DNA from: Cymodocea nodosa
Lineage: Eukaryota > Streptophyta > Magnoliopsida > Alismatales > Cymodoceaceae
Direction: 5' to 3'
DNA: 64,000 nt
Assembly (NCBI GenBank): GCA_036874045.1
Contig: CM072337.1
Coordinates: forward strand, 6,510,001 to 6,574,000
The translations under genes and the position numbers were made by a program. A model generated the notes under the pieces. That model was not told the origin of the DNA. It was given only the letters and a program-made list of their open reading frames with translations, and ran no database searches. Below, piece by piece: positions 44,070 through 55,242 of this stretch (its first letter is position 1; the number at the start of each line of letters is the position of its first letter).

Positions 44070-44404
44070 GGATGATAGAAAGTTTCTGAAAATAGAATTT
44101 AAAGTGTAGCTATAATTAATATCTATTTTATACAAATATATTTTGTATGTTATTAATTATATTTGAAGTATATTTGTAGGGGGAGGAACTACAATGTCCA
44201 AAATAGATTAATATAATTAAGAATACAAATCTTGGTTAATCTAAATTTAGTCCTCTAAATATCTTGGTGAAATAATTTAATAGACAAACAAACTATTTAA
44301 GATTCATAAAAAGAATATTAGAATAGTTTACAATGTTCTCAAGATAATGTTACATGTTACCTTACATAACATAATGTCTAATTAATATACTTAACAAAAA
44401 TTTT
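44070..44404 (+). other. Gypsy fragment J (right piece)
   Basis: Continues the C-family 3' noncoding sequence interrupted by B (compare D 10.75-10.93 kb: ATATTTTGTATGT, ATATATTTGCAGG-like, AGAGGAGAAAACAATG-like). It then drifts into unrecognised AT-rich DNA (about 44300-44404) before the H LTR. Confidence 0.6.
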
Positions 44405-45547
44405 CAGATAACATTAATCACGATACAACACAAACAATACAACACTTAAATACAATATACAAACATAGATAAATTGTTTTTGGTCTTTTTGTTTTAATAT
44501 GAACATAGAAATGGGCGAAAGGTGAAATGTAAAGTAATCTCACTTGACAGTAAACACTTCCGACACTACTTGCAACGCGATTACACCACTGAAAATTAAA
44601 CCACTTACAATTCTGTCTCCTCTCCCTATAGAATCGCGAGTCCAGAATTGCAAGATGATCTCCTCTTCAACATACAGGCATCAACCCGAAACCAAGGCTA
44701 GAAGCTTTACAATCTCCTAAGATATGAGTCGGCGCTTGGTGAAAATGGCTTTCCTTCCCACGACGCGATCACTCCTCACAGTGGTTGTTAGGTATTGTGT
44801 TTGGCTTAGAATTGACCTGACATCAAGAAAGTATCCTCACAGACCTCCGATGGTTGGTGATAATGTGGTGGTAATGTGGTGGTGATAATGGTTGGTGTGG
44901 TACTTCAGAGAATTGCCAATACTATCTGTAGAAAGCTCGGTGCTCCTCCTCTATACACACTGGCCATACCCATCGATCACACACACACTTTACTTCTTTT
45001 TCTTCTTTTCTTTTATATTTCTTTAGTGGTAACTGCTTCTGCTTGAATGGTCGGTTGGATTTACTTCATTCATATCAACGACGATGATTTCTTCTCCCTT
45101 CGACGAGTGAATTCCTGCGTGATACGTGCGATTGTGGTTTTTCCTTCCAACTATCTTGATTCTGCAACTGCTATAGTGGCATATTAGAAAATAAAAGGTC
45201 TGTGGAGTTACAGACAACTCAACGGACTTACCTCGTTGATTTAACTATAAAACACATGCATAAATTTAACTATCTGATGTTCAAGTGCATTTCGAATACT
45301 TATAAACTTAACTATCTAAAATATCAGAAGATTTGGATACTTAAAAATTTCATAGCATGTGCAACTTACTGACAGTTCAAAAATGTACTAAATTAACATT
45401 AATTCACCGAAATTAAGTAGATTCTTTAATTAAAGTATATAATAGTGCAATTATGATATAATGGCTTAATTCTCATATAATAAGCTAAATATTATGTAAT
45501 TAACCATCGTTTAACCGTTAATAATATGCACTTTTTCATTCTAAACA
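44405..45547 (-). repeat. 3' LTR of element H (truncated)
   Basis: Matches C LTR 49986-51422; the U5 end is missing, and the right end CTAAACA is intact at 45547. It contains a TATA box (45011-45017, minus). It is shorter than the C LTR between about 45300 and 45400. Confidence 0.85.
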
Positions 45548-47323
45548 CTTCCCCCATATCTAAATTTTGCTAGTCCCTTAGCAAACTAAGATCTCATTAA
45601 TGGGTCATTCTAAAAGTGCTAGAATTAATTCTCCTTTTTTCTTCTTCTATTCAACATAAGAACTAGTATATAGATATTCTATATGTTTCAGCAATCAACC
45701 TGCAAATATACTTAAAATATATGCAAATTACATACAAAGTATATCATCATCACATAGGTATTAATTATATTATCGTTTGTTCTTCTTTTCATCATCTGTC
45801 AACCTGAATTTTCCAATAAGATTTCTAGAAGAAATTTCAATAACATACGAATCAAAGTACAATCTAATTCAATATGATTAAGATAAATAGAATAAAGAAT
45901 TGTATCTTCATTAAACAACTTTAAAAGTCAATTCTAGATTCACATTTCAGCAATTCTAGATAACAGAAAATATACTCGATTCATAAGATATCTGTATTTC
46001 ACGAAATACTTGTATCTTTTCAGAACAGTATATGTATTTTTTTTTTCTTTTTTTCTTTTGTACTTTAAAAGTTAATTTGACAAGCTTGAATCATACAGGA
46101 GATTTCTAATGTACCCATGTAATGAGCTTTCAATCAACAATCCCATATCTGATTAGGATCTTAGGTTGCCAGATTTCAAGAGTCCTTTTTCAAGTCAACA
46201 ATCCTTACATACCTATCTACTCAAGTACAAAAGTCTTGTGATCAAACAAGTTAATAAACTCTCAAAGTTTTTTTTTTTTTTTCAAAATAAGAAAATAAAA
46301 CAAAACATTAATCACATACTGTATATGTACGTATTTCATTAATACAGATGCAATAAAACACCAATCTCATATAGTCTTACTTATATCATTTAATGATAAT
46401 ATGAATTCATAACAATAAGCTCATACTTTTTCTATAGTTTAATAAGATCTACACATAAATCATTCTACAAGTTTAATCAGTCAAATTAAATGTATCTTTA
46501 ATCATATGTGTTTCATTTAATCTAGAATTCACATCCTAGCTCCTTCAGGACTTCAGATAATTTACTGATTTTCAGTTAAGCATTCTGATTTCATTTTAAA
46601 ATCATGAAATTGTTAAAATCATAAATTTCAGCAAAAACATAAGATACTATATCTAGATTTGTATGAATAGTAAAATTTGTAGCATCTTATATAAGATTAT
46701 AAATATAACATTCAAGCAGTTACAGTTTATATATAAAAAAAAATTACAGTCTCAATTATTAGATAGTTATAGCAAGTTCATTAAAATTTTCACTTTCCAC
46801 AAAACTTTGCAATACCATTTTAATTCCTTTAGTTAACAAACTTACATGGCTGTTACTTTAATTACCTCCCCCCCATATCTACATTTTGCATTGGCCTCAA
46901 TGTAAAAGATTTGACAATAAATATAGTAATTGTAGTAGGCATGAATACAATTTCGTTGATTTAGCACCTAACTCAACAAATGAGTTTAAATTTAAATTCA
47001 GAATAAGTAATCAGTTACATACCTTGTTTCATTTGTATCTCCTTTTGCATATTCCAATTTTTGATTCTGAAAAACTTTTCATTTACAGATAAAAGCAGAA
47101 TATAAAATAAAATAACATTAAGAGATATTTATAAGTCATTGTCTTGTGTGGAACCCAGGCTCCTATGCCTTTGGTGGCTCACAAGCAAGCCAGTTGCTTT
47201 CCTAGAACAGATACCAACAAACTGGATTGATATTTTGTTTTTTTTTTGTTTTTATAAAATAAACTATTTTTTTTTTTAAATAAATGCAGAATACACACAA
47301 CATTAAACACACAAAATTATAGC
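45548..47323 (-). other. Element H 3' noncoding region
   Basis: Minus-strand order: F-box end, conserved SHQRHRSL-like stretch (about 47170), hairpin CATTG/CAATG (46889-46902) with purine tract, A-rich tract near 46270, LTR-adjacent hairpin TTTGCTA / TAGCAAA (45566-45585) and purine tract to 45548. No gene supported; the plus-strand ORF at 46886-47092 is incidental. Confidence 0.75.
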
Positions 47324-48313
47324 TTAAGAACATGATTGAAAAGTAGAAACAAATGAAATAAACGTGTTAGTCCAAGTAAACTTTTTAGGCTTAATTCTTC
47401 TTGGTATTAATTCTGTTTTAATGTAGTTCTTGTTCCTTCTTAATTTGTAAACATGTAATATATTATAAATTCCAAATACAAGTGTATTACCATTAATGAT
47501 ATGAAATGCAGAAAGGGATCCTTTTTGGTTCAAGGATAATGTAGCAGTTTCTATTTCTACATCTATTTCAATATATTCCTCTTCCTACTTCCACTCATTT
47601 ATGTCTTTCATAATCCATATTTGAAATTTCATCAATTCATCCCACCATCTTATAAGACATAAAGTAGGATCATCATATTCATTATACTACATTCCTAATT
47701 GAATTTTATCATATTCTGCAGATGGTGGTTTAGCTATATCACTTGGTGTAGGTAATATTTCTATATATTCATCATAATAGTCTATGCTCACTACATATAA
47801 ATCAGATCCAAATGCTATTGATATATCTGTGACCAGATATACATATCTATCAAGTATGACATGTATGCTGTTAATTAATGATTTCTGTCCTAGATATATT
47901 ATAGTATTTTCAATCCAAGATCTATTCAGAAAATTATACACACTTAAGCATAAATCTTCATCCCAATTTCCTATAGGTCTCCAATAATATAATTTTTCAG
48001 GAATGGTAGAATTTTTATTAGAAAATATTAAAGCTGACCCACAATTTTCAGTTGGTACTTGATATCTATTAGGTCTTCCTATATACCATTCTTCTCTTGT
48101 TATAGGATTTCTTATCAAAATATTAGGTAATAGACTTGTATACCTTGGTCTCGTCCTGTATATGATTAATCCTTCATCTATCCCCATAATATGATCTATT
48201 CCTTCTAATGTATTGGGTGGAATTCTAGTAGTTTCTTCCATATTCAGATATTCATGGTTAATTGAACTACGATTAAATGACTTCCATATGAATCCATCTC
48301 TAGTCTTAGTCAT
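47324..48313 (-). pseudogene. Retrotransposon-borne F-box protein, H copy (F-box part lost)
   Basis: One minus-strand frame from about 48313 to the stop at 47324. It covers the region after the F-box: GFIWKSFNRSSINHEY, IPPNTLEGIDHIMGIDEGL, ILIRNPITREEWYIGRPN, YYWRPIGNWDEDL, VILDRYVYLVTDISIAFGSD, YDDPTLCLIRWWDELMKF, GNTLVFGIYNILHVYKLRR. Only two stops, both TAG at positions that are Trp in copy C (at 47687-47689 and about 47590). Upstream of 48313 the F-box is replaced by the tail of an accessory ORF. Confidence 0.8.
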
Positions 48314-48612
48314 ATTTTATCTCCTAGATGCCTAATATCATTTCTGATTTCGTTAAGTACATCATCTAGGGATGGAGGTAACTAGGGTTGCTGATCTACT
48401 CGAACTAAATAACTTTGCTATATAGGCGACTGTTTTGTACAGTCCAGTTATTGTTGTTGTTGAGGTTGAGGTTGAGGTTGATGCATGGCCTGGAATCTTT
48501 GCAAATCTTTTACACTAAAAGCTCTCATGTCTTTAGTTTTAGAGGGACAGTTAGATAAATTCAATTGGTTTGCAATGAGTCTACATACAGCATCACCAAA
48601 AAATAACTTTGA
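48314..48612 (-). pseudogene. Element H accessory-ORF tail joined to the F-box gene
   Basis: The minus strand reads KLFFGDAVCRLIANQLNLS, a PQPQPQQQQ stretch (microsatellite at 48456-48481), then SLDDVLNEIRNDIRHLGD just before the F-box gene remainder. The first part resembles KLFYGDLIPLLMVD of the C/D accessory ORF. This tail differs from that of C, so H came from another subfamily or is a chimera. Several TAG codons. Confidence 0.5.
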
Positions 48613-48627
48613 ACTCATATGCTGTAG

Positions 48628-49376
48628 TTGAGAAGTGAAAACATCAAACCAAAAGATGCTATTAAACTTAGATATATCCCTTTTGCTTTAAAAGACACAC
48701 CTAAAAGATGGTTATATACTCTGTCACTTGATTCAATTTTTGCATGGACTGAATTTTGCTCTATTTTTTTGAAAAAATATTATCCAACACATCAAACAAT
48801 TAAAAAGAAAAAAGAAATATTAATGTGTAGCCAAAAATAGGGTGAATCATTCTGGAAATATTTTGAAAGATTTACTGACTCAATGTCCACATCATGCAAT
48901 GAGTAAAGCACAATTGATAGATATAATTTATGAAGGCATAGATGTTTCAACGAAATCTTTATTAGAATCTACTTGTCAAAACGGATTTCTAAAATTGTGT
49001 AGTGAAGAAGCATGGGCATATTTAGAAAACTTTGCAAAAAGAACTACATAGTGGGAAAACTTGGCTGAAGCTATTGCAGATAAAAGAGTATTGCCAAGAG
49101 GAATGCATAAAATAGATTCAAGCACTATGCTTGAAGTTAAATTAACTGAATTAACAAAGAAAATAGAAGAGTTATCATTAAATCAAAAGCTAGCAGAAAA
49201 GAATGCAAACATTAATGATCTAGATATTATTTATGCTAGAAACCAGAAGGATAACTTTGGAAATTCTTATAATCCTAATTGGAGAAATCACCCAAATTTA
49301 TCTTGGAGAAACAACAATTTCCAGGAAGGAGAAAATATAAATGAGAAGAATATAAGTTATGATATATTATGGGGAT
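48628..49376 (+). pseudogene. Gypsy gag fragment, opposite strand to C and H
   Basis: Plus strand: DAIKLRYIPFALKDTPKRWL, WTEFCSIFLKKYYPTHQT; TAG; FWKYFERFTDLLTQCPHHAM, IIYEGIDVSTKSLLEST, AWAYLENFAKRTT; TAG; PRGMHKIDSSTMLEVKL and YNPNWRNHPNLSWRNN. This is a Retrotrans_gag-type capsid without a zinc knuckle, distinct from A and B gag. Cut on the left by H sequence (about 48625) and on the right exactly at the C LTR (49377). Confidence 0.8.
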
Positions 49377-51422
49377 TGCTTGGATTTTCCCGGCACTACA
49401 CTAGAAAAACATGGATTTGCTACTTCTGATTTTACTTAGTTAATTTATCTTTATGCTTATTCTCTCTTTTAGAAGTAAACAAACAACCTTTAATACAATT
49501 TAGATATTAATTCCAATTTGTACTTTAACTGCAAGTGCACAATGTCTATTGTATCAGTGTGCAAGTACAGGTCGATCCCACATGGAATTGCTGACAAATT
49601 TAAGAACTGTTTGATTGTTAAAAATCAAATTTATATATTCAATAAGCTCTCCATTGAATTACAGCTAACTCAATGGACTAAGTTCGTTGAGTTATGGATA
49701 ACTCAACGGACTAACCTCGTGGACTTAAGTTAACTCCATGAGCCTGCCTTTTCTTTTTAATACTGCTATTTACAGAGGAATTTGGCCAACCATTGGGCGA
49801 TTCCACAGATTGTAAATAACATCAATTAAGCTCTTTAATGTTAGTTAACATTGGATTTATCATTGAGCAATACTAACATTCAAATAATTCAAACAGTAAC
49901 CATTAAAATCTTTAAGTCTTTTGAACGAACCAATTTCAGTAAACTGTAAAACTAAAGTAAACATAAAACAATCACAAAACTGATACAGATAACATTAATC
50001 ACGATACAACACAAACAATACAACACTCAAATACAATATACAAACAAAGATAAATTGTTTTTGGTATTTTTGTTTTGATGTGAACATGGAAATGGGCGAA
50101 AGGTGAAATGTAAAGTAATCTCACTTGACAGTAAATACCTCCGACACTACTTACAATGCGATTACACCATTGAAAATTAAACCACTTACAATCCTATCTC
50201 CTCTCCCTATAGAATCGCGAGTCCAAAATTGCAAGATGATCTCCTCTTCAACATACAAGCATCAACTCGAAGCCAAGGCTAAAAGCTTTACGATCTCCTC
50301 AAATATGAGTCGACGCTTGGTGAAAATGGCTTCCCTTCCCGCGACGCGATCACTCATCATAGTGGTTGTCAGGCACTGTGTTTGGCTCGGAATCGACCTG
50401 ACATTAGGCAAGTATCCTCACAGACCTCCGATGGTTGGTGATTGTGGTAGTGGTAACGATGGTTGGTGTGATACTTCGGAGAATCGCCGATACTGTCTGT
50501 AGAAAGCTCGGTGCTCCTCCTCTGTATACACTGGCCGTCCATCGATCACACACTTCTTTTTTTTTTTTTCTTTTATATTTCTTTAGTAGTAACTGCTTCT
50601 GCTTGAATGGTCGGTTGGATTTACTTCATTCATATCAACGGCGATGATTTCTTTTCCCTACGGATTGAATTCCTACGTGATACGTGTAAACGTGGTTTTT
50701 TCTTCCAACTATTCTATTTCTACAACCGCTATAGTGGCATATTAGAAAATATATAGTCCATGGAGTTACAGATAACTCAACGGACTTTCTTCGTTGATTT
50801 AACTATAAAACACATGCAAAAATAACAACTTAAGTTTATAACGCTAACTTAACGCGTTGCCTTAGTGTTCAATATAGCAACTCAACGCATTTAGTTATGT
50901 TAACTTAACGAGTTCGTCTCTTCTTTTACTCACTAACTTAACGAGTTATCAAAACGTGCAATGTTCATGATAAAGAAGATATAACTTTAAAACATATCAT
51001 ACTTTTCAATAAAAACACACGTTAACTTAATGTTTAGCTAAATGAGAAATTAATGCAATGAAACGACTAGTTGTTAACTTCAGGAAACTTTCAAAACATA
51101 ACTGCTCGTCAATTTAAATATAACTATCTGATACATATTCGGTTTGTTAAACATAACTGTCCGAATTTGTTCGGTATGTTAAACATAAATGTTTGAAATA
51201 TCAGAAAATTCGGATACTTAAGAATTTCACAGCCTGTAACTTAACGACAGTTCATAAATGTACTAAATTAACATTAATTCCCCCAAATTAAGCAGATTCT
51301 TCAATTAAAGCATATAATAGTGCAATTATAACATAATGGCTTAATTCATATATGATAAGCTAAATATTGTGTAATTAACCATCATTTAACCGTCAATAAT
51401 ATGCACTTTTTCATTCTAAACA
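49377..51422 (-). repeat. 3' LTR of element C
   Basis: 2046 bp from TGCTTGG to CTAAACA on the plus strand, nearly identical to 62977-64000 over the visible half. Three successive palindromic modules at about 49652-49738, another at 50760-50783, TATA box at 50571-50577 (minus), and the conserved R/U5 block around 49543-49590. Confidence 0.93.
50571..50577 (-). promoter_or_regulatory. Putative TATA box of the C 3' LTR
   Basis: TATAAAA on the minus strand next to a long A-run, in the position conserved among C-family LTRs. Confidence 0.5.
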
Positions 51423-53187
51423 CTTCCCCCATACCTAATTTTTGCTAGTCCCTTAGCAAACTAAGATCTAATTAATTGGTCTTTAAAAGTGCTAGAATTA
51501 ATTCTTCCCCTTTTATTTTTCTTCTGTTTAGCATAAAATTATATTTTGTATGTTTCAGTAATCAACCTGCAAATATACTTAGAATATATGTAAATTACAT
51601 ACCAAGTATATCATCATCATATAGGTGTTAATTATATTATCGTTTGTTCTTCTTTTCATCATCTGTCATCCTAAATTTTCCAAAAAGATTTCTAGAAGAA
51701 ATTTCAACAACATACGAATCAAAATACAATCTAATTCAATATGATTAAGACAAGTAGAATAAAGAATTGTATCTCCATTAAACAACTTCAAAAGTCAATT
51801 ACAGATTCATATTTCAGCAATTCTAGATAACAGAAAATATACTTAATTCATAAGATATCTGTATTTCACAAAACACTTGTATCTTTTCAGAATAGTATAT
51901 GTATTTTTTCTTTTTTCTTTTTTTTTCGTACTTTAAAAGTTAATTTGACAAGCTTCATTCATACAAGAGCTTTCTAATGTACCCATGTAATGAGCTTTCA
52001 GTTAACAATCCCAAATCTGATCAGGATCTTAGGTTGTCAAATTTTAAGTCTTTTTTCAGGTCAACAATCCTTACATACCTATCTGCTCAAGTACAAAAGG
52101 CTCGTGATCAAACAAGTCAATAAACTCTCAAATTTATTTATTTATTTTTTATTTTTTTAATCAAAACTACAAACACAAAACAAAACATTAATCACATACT
52201 ATATATGTATGTATTTCATTAATACAGATGTAGTAAAACACCAATCTCATATAGTTCTACTTCTATCATTTACTAAAAATATGAATCCATCTCAATAAGC
52301 TCATACTTTTTCTGTAGTTTAATAAGATCTACACATAAATCATTCTACAAGTTCAATCAGTCAAATTAGATGTATCTTTAATCATATGTGTTTCATTTAA
52401 TCTAGAATTCACATCTCAACTCTTTCAAGACTTCAGATAATTTACTGATTTTTCATTAAGCATTCTGATTTCATTTTAAAATCGTGAAACTGTTAAACTC
52501 ATGAAATTTAGAAAAAAAAACATAATATACTATATCTAAATTTACATAAATAATAAATTCTATAGCATCTTATATAGCCTTCTAAATATAACATTCAAGT
52601 AGTTTATAAAAAAATTACAGTCTCAATTATCGGATAGTTACAGCAAGTTCATACAAATTTTCAATTTCCTCAAAACTTTGCAGTACTATTTTAATTTCTT
52701 TAATTAACAAACTTACATGGTTGTTACTTTAATTACCTCCCCCCATACCTACATTTTGCATTGTCCTCAATGTAAAGAGTTTGACAATAAGTACAGTAAT
52801 TGTAGTAGGCATGAATAAAGTTTTGTTTGATTTAAAATTCAAGATAAGTAATTGGTTACATACCTTGTTCCATTTGTATCTCCTTCTGCATATTTCGATT
52901 TTTTTTTTCTGAAAAACTTTTCATTCATAGATAAAAGTAAAATATAAAACAAAATAACATTTAACAGATATTACTAAATCAGTGTCTTGTGTGGAACACA
53001 AGCTCTTATGCCTTTGGTGGCTCACAAGTAAGCTAGTTGGTTTCCCAAAACAGATACCAACAAACTGGATTGATATTTTGTTTTTTTTTTTTTTTTATAA
53101 AATGAACATGAAAACTTCAAAATTCCTTTTTTTTTAAAAAAATAAATAAATGCAGAATACACAACGTTAAACACACAAAATCACAAC
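51423..53187 (-). other. Element C 3' noncoding region
   Basis: LTR-adjacent purine tract 51423-51434 with hairpin TTTGCTA / TAGCAAA (51441-51460); internal purine tract 52734-52747 with hairpin CATTG/CAATG (52759-52772); A-rich tract about 52132-52165. No gene. Aligns with D 9.2-11.05 kb and H. Confidence 0.8.
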
Positions 53188-54327
53188 TTAAGAACATGAT
53201 TGAAAAGTAGAAACAAATGGAATAAATGTATCAGTCCAAGCAAACTTTTTAGCCAAAGTTCTTCTTGCTATTAATTCTGTTTTAATGCAGTTCTTGTTCC
53301 TTCTTAATTTGTAAACATGCAATATATTATAAATTCCAAATACGAGTGTATTACCATTAATGATATGTAATGCAGAAAGGGATCCTTTTTGGTTCCAAGG
53401 TAATGTAGCAATTTCTATTTCTACATCTATTTCAATATACTCCTCTTCCCACTTCCATTCATTCATGTTTTCCATAATCCATATTTGAAATTTCATCAAT
53501 TCATCCCACCATCTTATCAAACATAAAGTAGGATCATCTTCTTCATTATACCACATTCCTATTTGAATTTCATTAAATTCTATAGATGATGGTTTAGCTA
53601 TTTCACTCGGTATAGGTAAAATTTCTATATATTCATCATAACTGTCTATGCTCACTATGTATAAATCAGATCCATATGCTAATGATATCTCCGTGACTAG
53701 ATATATATATCCATCAAGTATGACATGTGTTTGGTTAATTAATGATTTCTATCCTAGATATATCATAATATTTTCATTCCAAGATCTGTATAGAAAATTA
53801 TACACACTTAAGCGTAAATCTTCACCCCAATTTCCTGTAGGTCTCCAATAATATAATTTTTCAAGAATTGCAGAATTTTTATCAAAAAATATTAAAGCTG
53901 ACCTACAATTTACAATTGGTGCTTCAAATCTATTAGGTCTTCCTATATTCCATTCTTCTCCTATTATAGGATTTCTTATCAAAATATCCGGTAATAATAA
54001 ACTTGCATACCTTGGTCTCGTCTTGTATATGATTAATCCTTCATCTATACTCATAATATGATTTATTCCTTCTAATGCATTGGGTGGAATTCTAGTAATT
54101 TCTTCCATAGTCAGATATTCATGGGTATTTGAACTACGATTAAATGACCTCCATATGAATCCTTCTCTAATCTTAGTCTTTTTTGCAGCTTGTAGTCCTT
54201 GTAAATATTTTTCTTCAATACAGTCTTTAATTTCCTTTGATACACAACACAGCCTGCACAGATCTTTAGCTGACAAGTTACTTAATACTTCTCTTAGTGC
54301 ATCCAAGGGTAATTGCATCAATTCCAT
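53188..54327 (-). pseudogene. Retrotransposon-borne F-box protein gene, C copy (one nonsense)
   Basis: One frame of about 380 codons. Residues 4-45 are an F-box: LPLDALREVLSNLSAKDLC, RLCCVSKEIKDCI. F-boxes bind SKP1 and deliver substrates to SCF ubiquitin ligases; the substrate here is unknown. The remainder (YWRPTGNWGEDLRLSVYNF, YDEYIEILPIPSE, DPTLCLIRWWDELMKFQIW, GSLSALHIINGNTLVFGIY) resembles plant F-box-associated domains. The only break is TAG at 53749-53751, a Gln codon in copy H. The chosen start aligns with the ATG of copy D; an in-frame ATG lies 9 codons upstream. It sits downstream of the accessory ORF. Confidence 0.8.
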
Positions 54328-55242
54328 TTGTCGATTCAGTCTGAAGCTTTCCATTCTATAAATATTTGTTGTCAGATGAAGTTGAATCAGCTGCTTCTCC
54401 TTCCAGTTCCTCCAACGCTTTCTTCTTTCTTTTAAAAGTGCTGGTAACTCGTAAATAACATTCTGTTTCATATATATACTGCGCATCCATAAAGTGAATA
54501 AACCTCGTTGCAAGAACGTGTCTTGCAACGTGCATCGTGGTTCTTGTTTTTATGGGTACATGTACCACTACTAATTTCAAATTTAGGTAACCGCTAAACC
54601 GATGAAGTTTTGTTCAAACTGTTCTGCTTAATCTACGAACTAACATCGTTGAGTTACAGAAAACTCAACAGAATACAGTTGGTTACTGTTGCTAGCTCCA
54701 CGGACTAACTTCATTGAGTTACAGATAACTCAACGGGGTGACCTTATATTATATTACTGACCTCATGGAGTTACGGTTAACTCAACGGGCTTACTTCGTT
54801 GAGTTAACACTTGGCAACAACTAAGTTTTACTCTCGTAAGTTCCTCTTTGTTCTTATTTTCTTTGTTTATTCTGCTAACTGACATAAAGTTAAATCTATG
54901 TCATTAATGCCTCATTTTGATTAAAATACATTTAAATCTGAACATTATATAAATATTTAACTTGCAGGTCATTTTATGTTATGCAGAATTTATATTTTAT
55001 CTTACAACATGCAGAAATTTTTAAGCAGTTATCTTGTCATTCAGCAAATTGTAAATCTGTTACATATTCATTCATAAAGTTCCACAAATTACTTAATTTT
55101 CAATAAATTCCATTCATTCTCACATCCAACACACGTATGAAAATTGCATCTGAAAAATTATCCTCTTTAATATGAATCAATTACAATACAAGTACATCAT
55201 ACAATTTCATACAATTTTACATAAGTAGACGAACAATACAAT
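54328..55242 (-). other. Element C spacer with palindromic modules
   Basis: No gene. A cluster of GTTGAGTTA / TAACTCAAC modules fills 54640-54812, for example CATTGAGTTACAGATAACTC at 54714. The rest is AT-rich and unrecognised. A similar but shorter cluster precedes the F-box gene of D (7970-8012). Confidence 0.65.

Noticed and set aside
46886..47092. Plus-strand ORF starting inside the H purine module
   Set aside because: Lies across the conserved 3' noncoding block on the wrong strand, with no counterpart in C or D.
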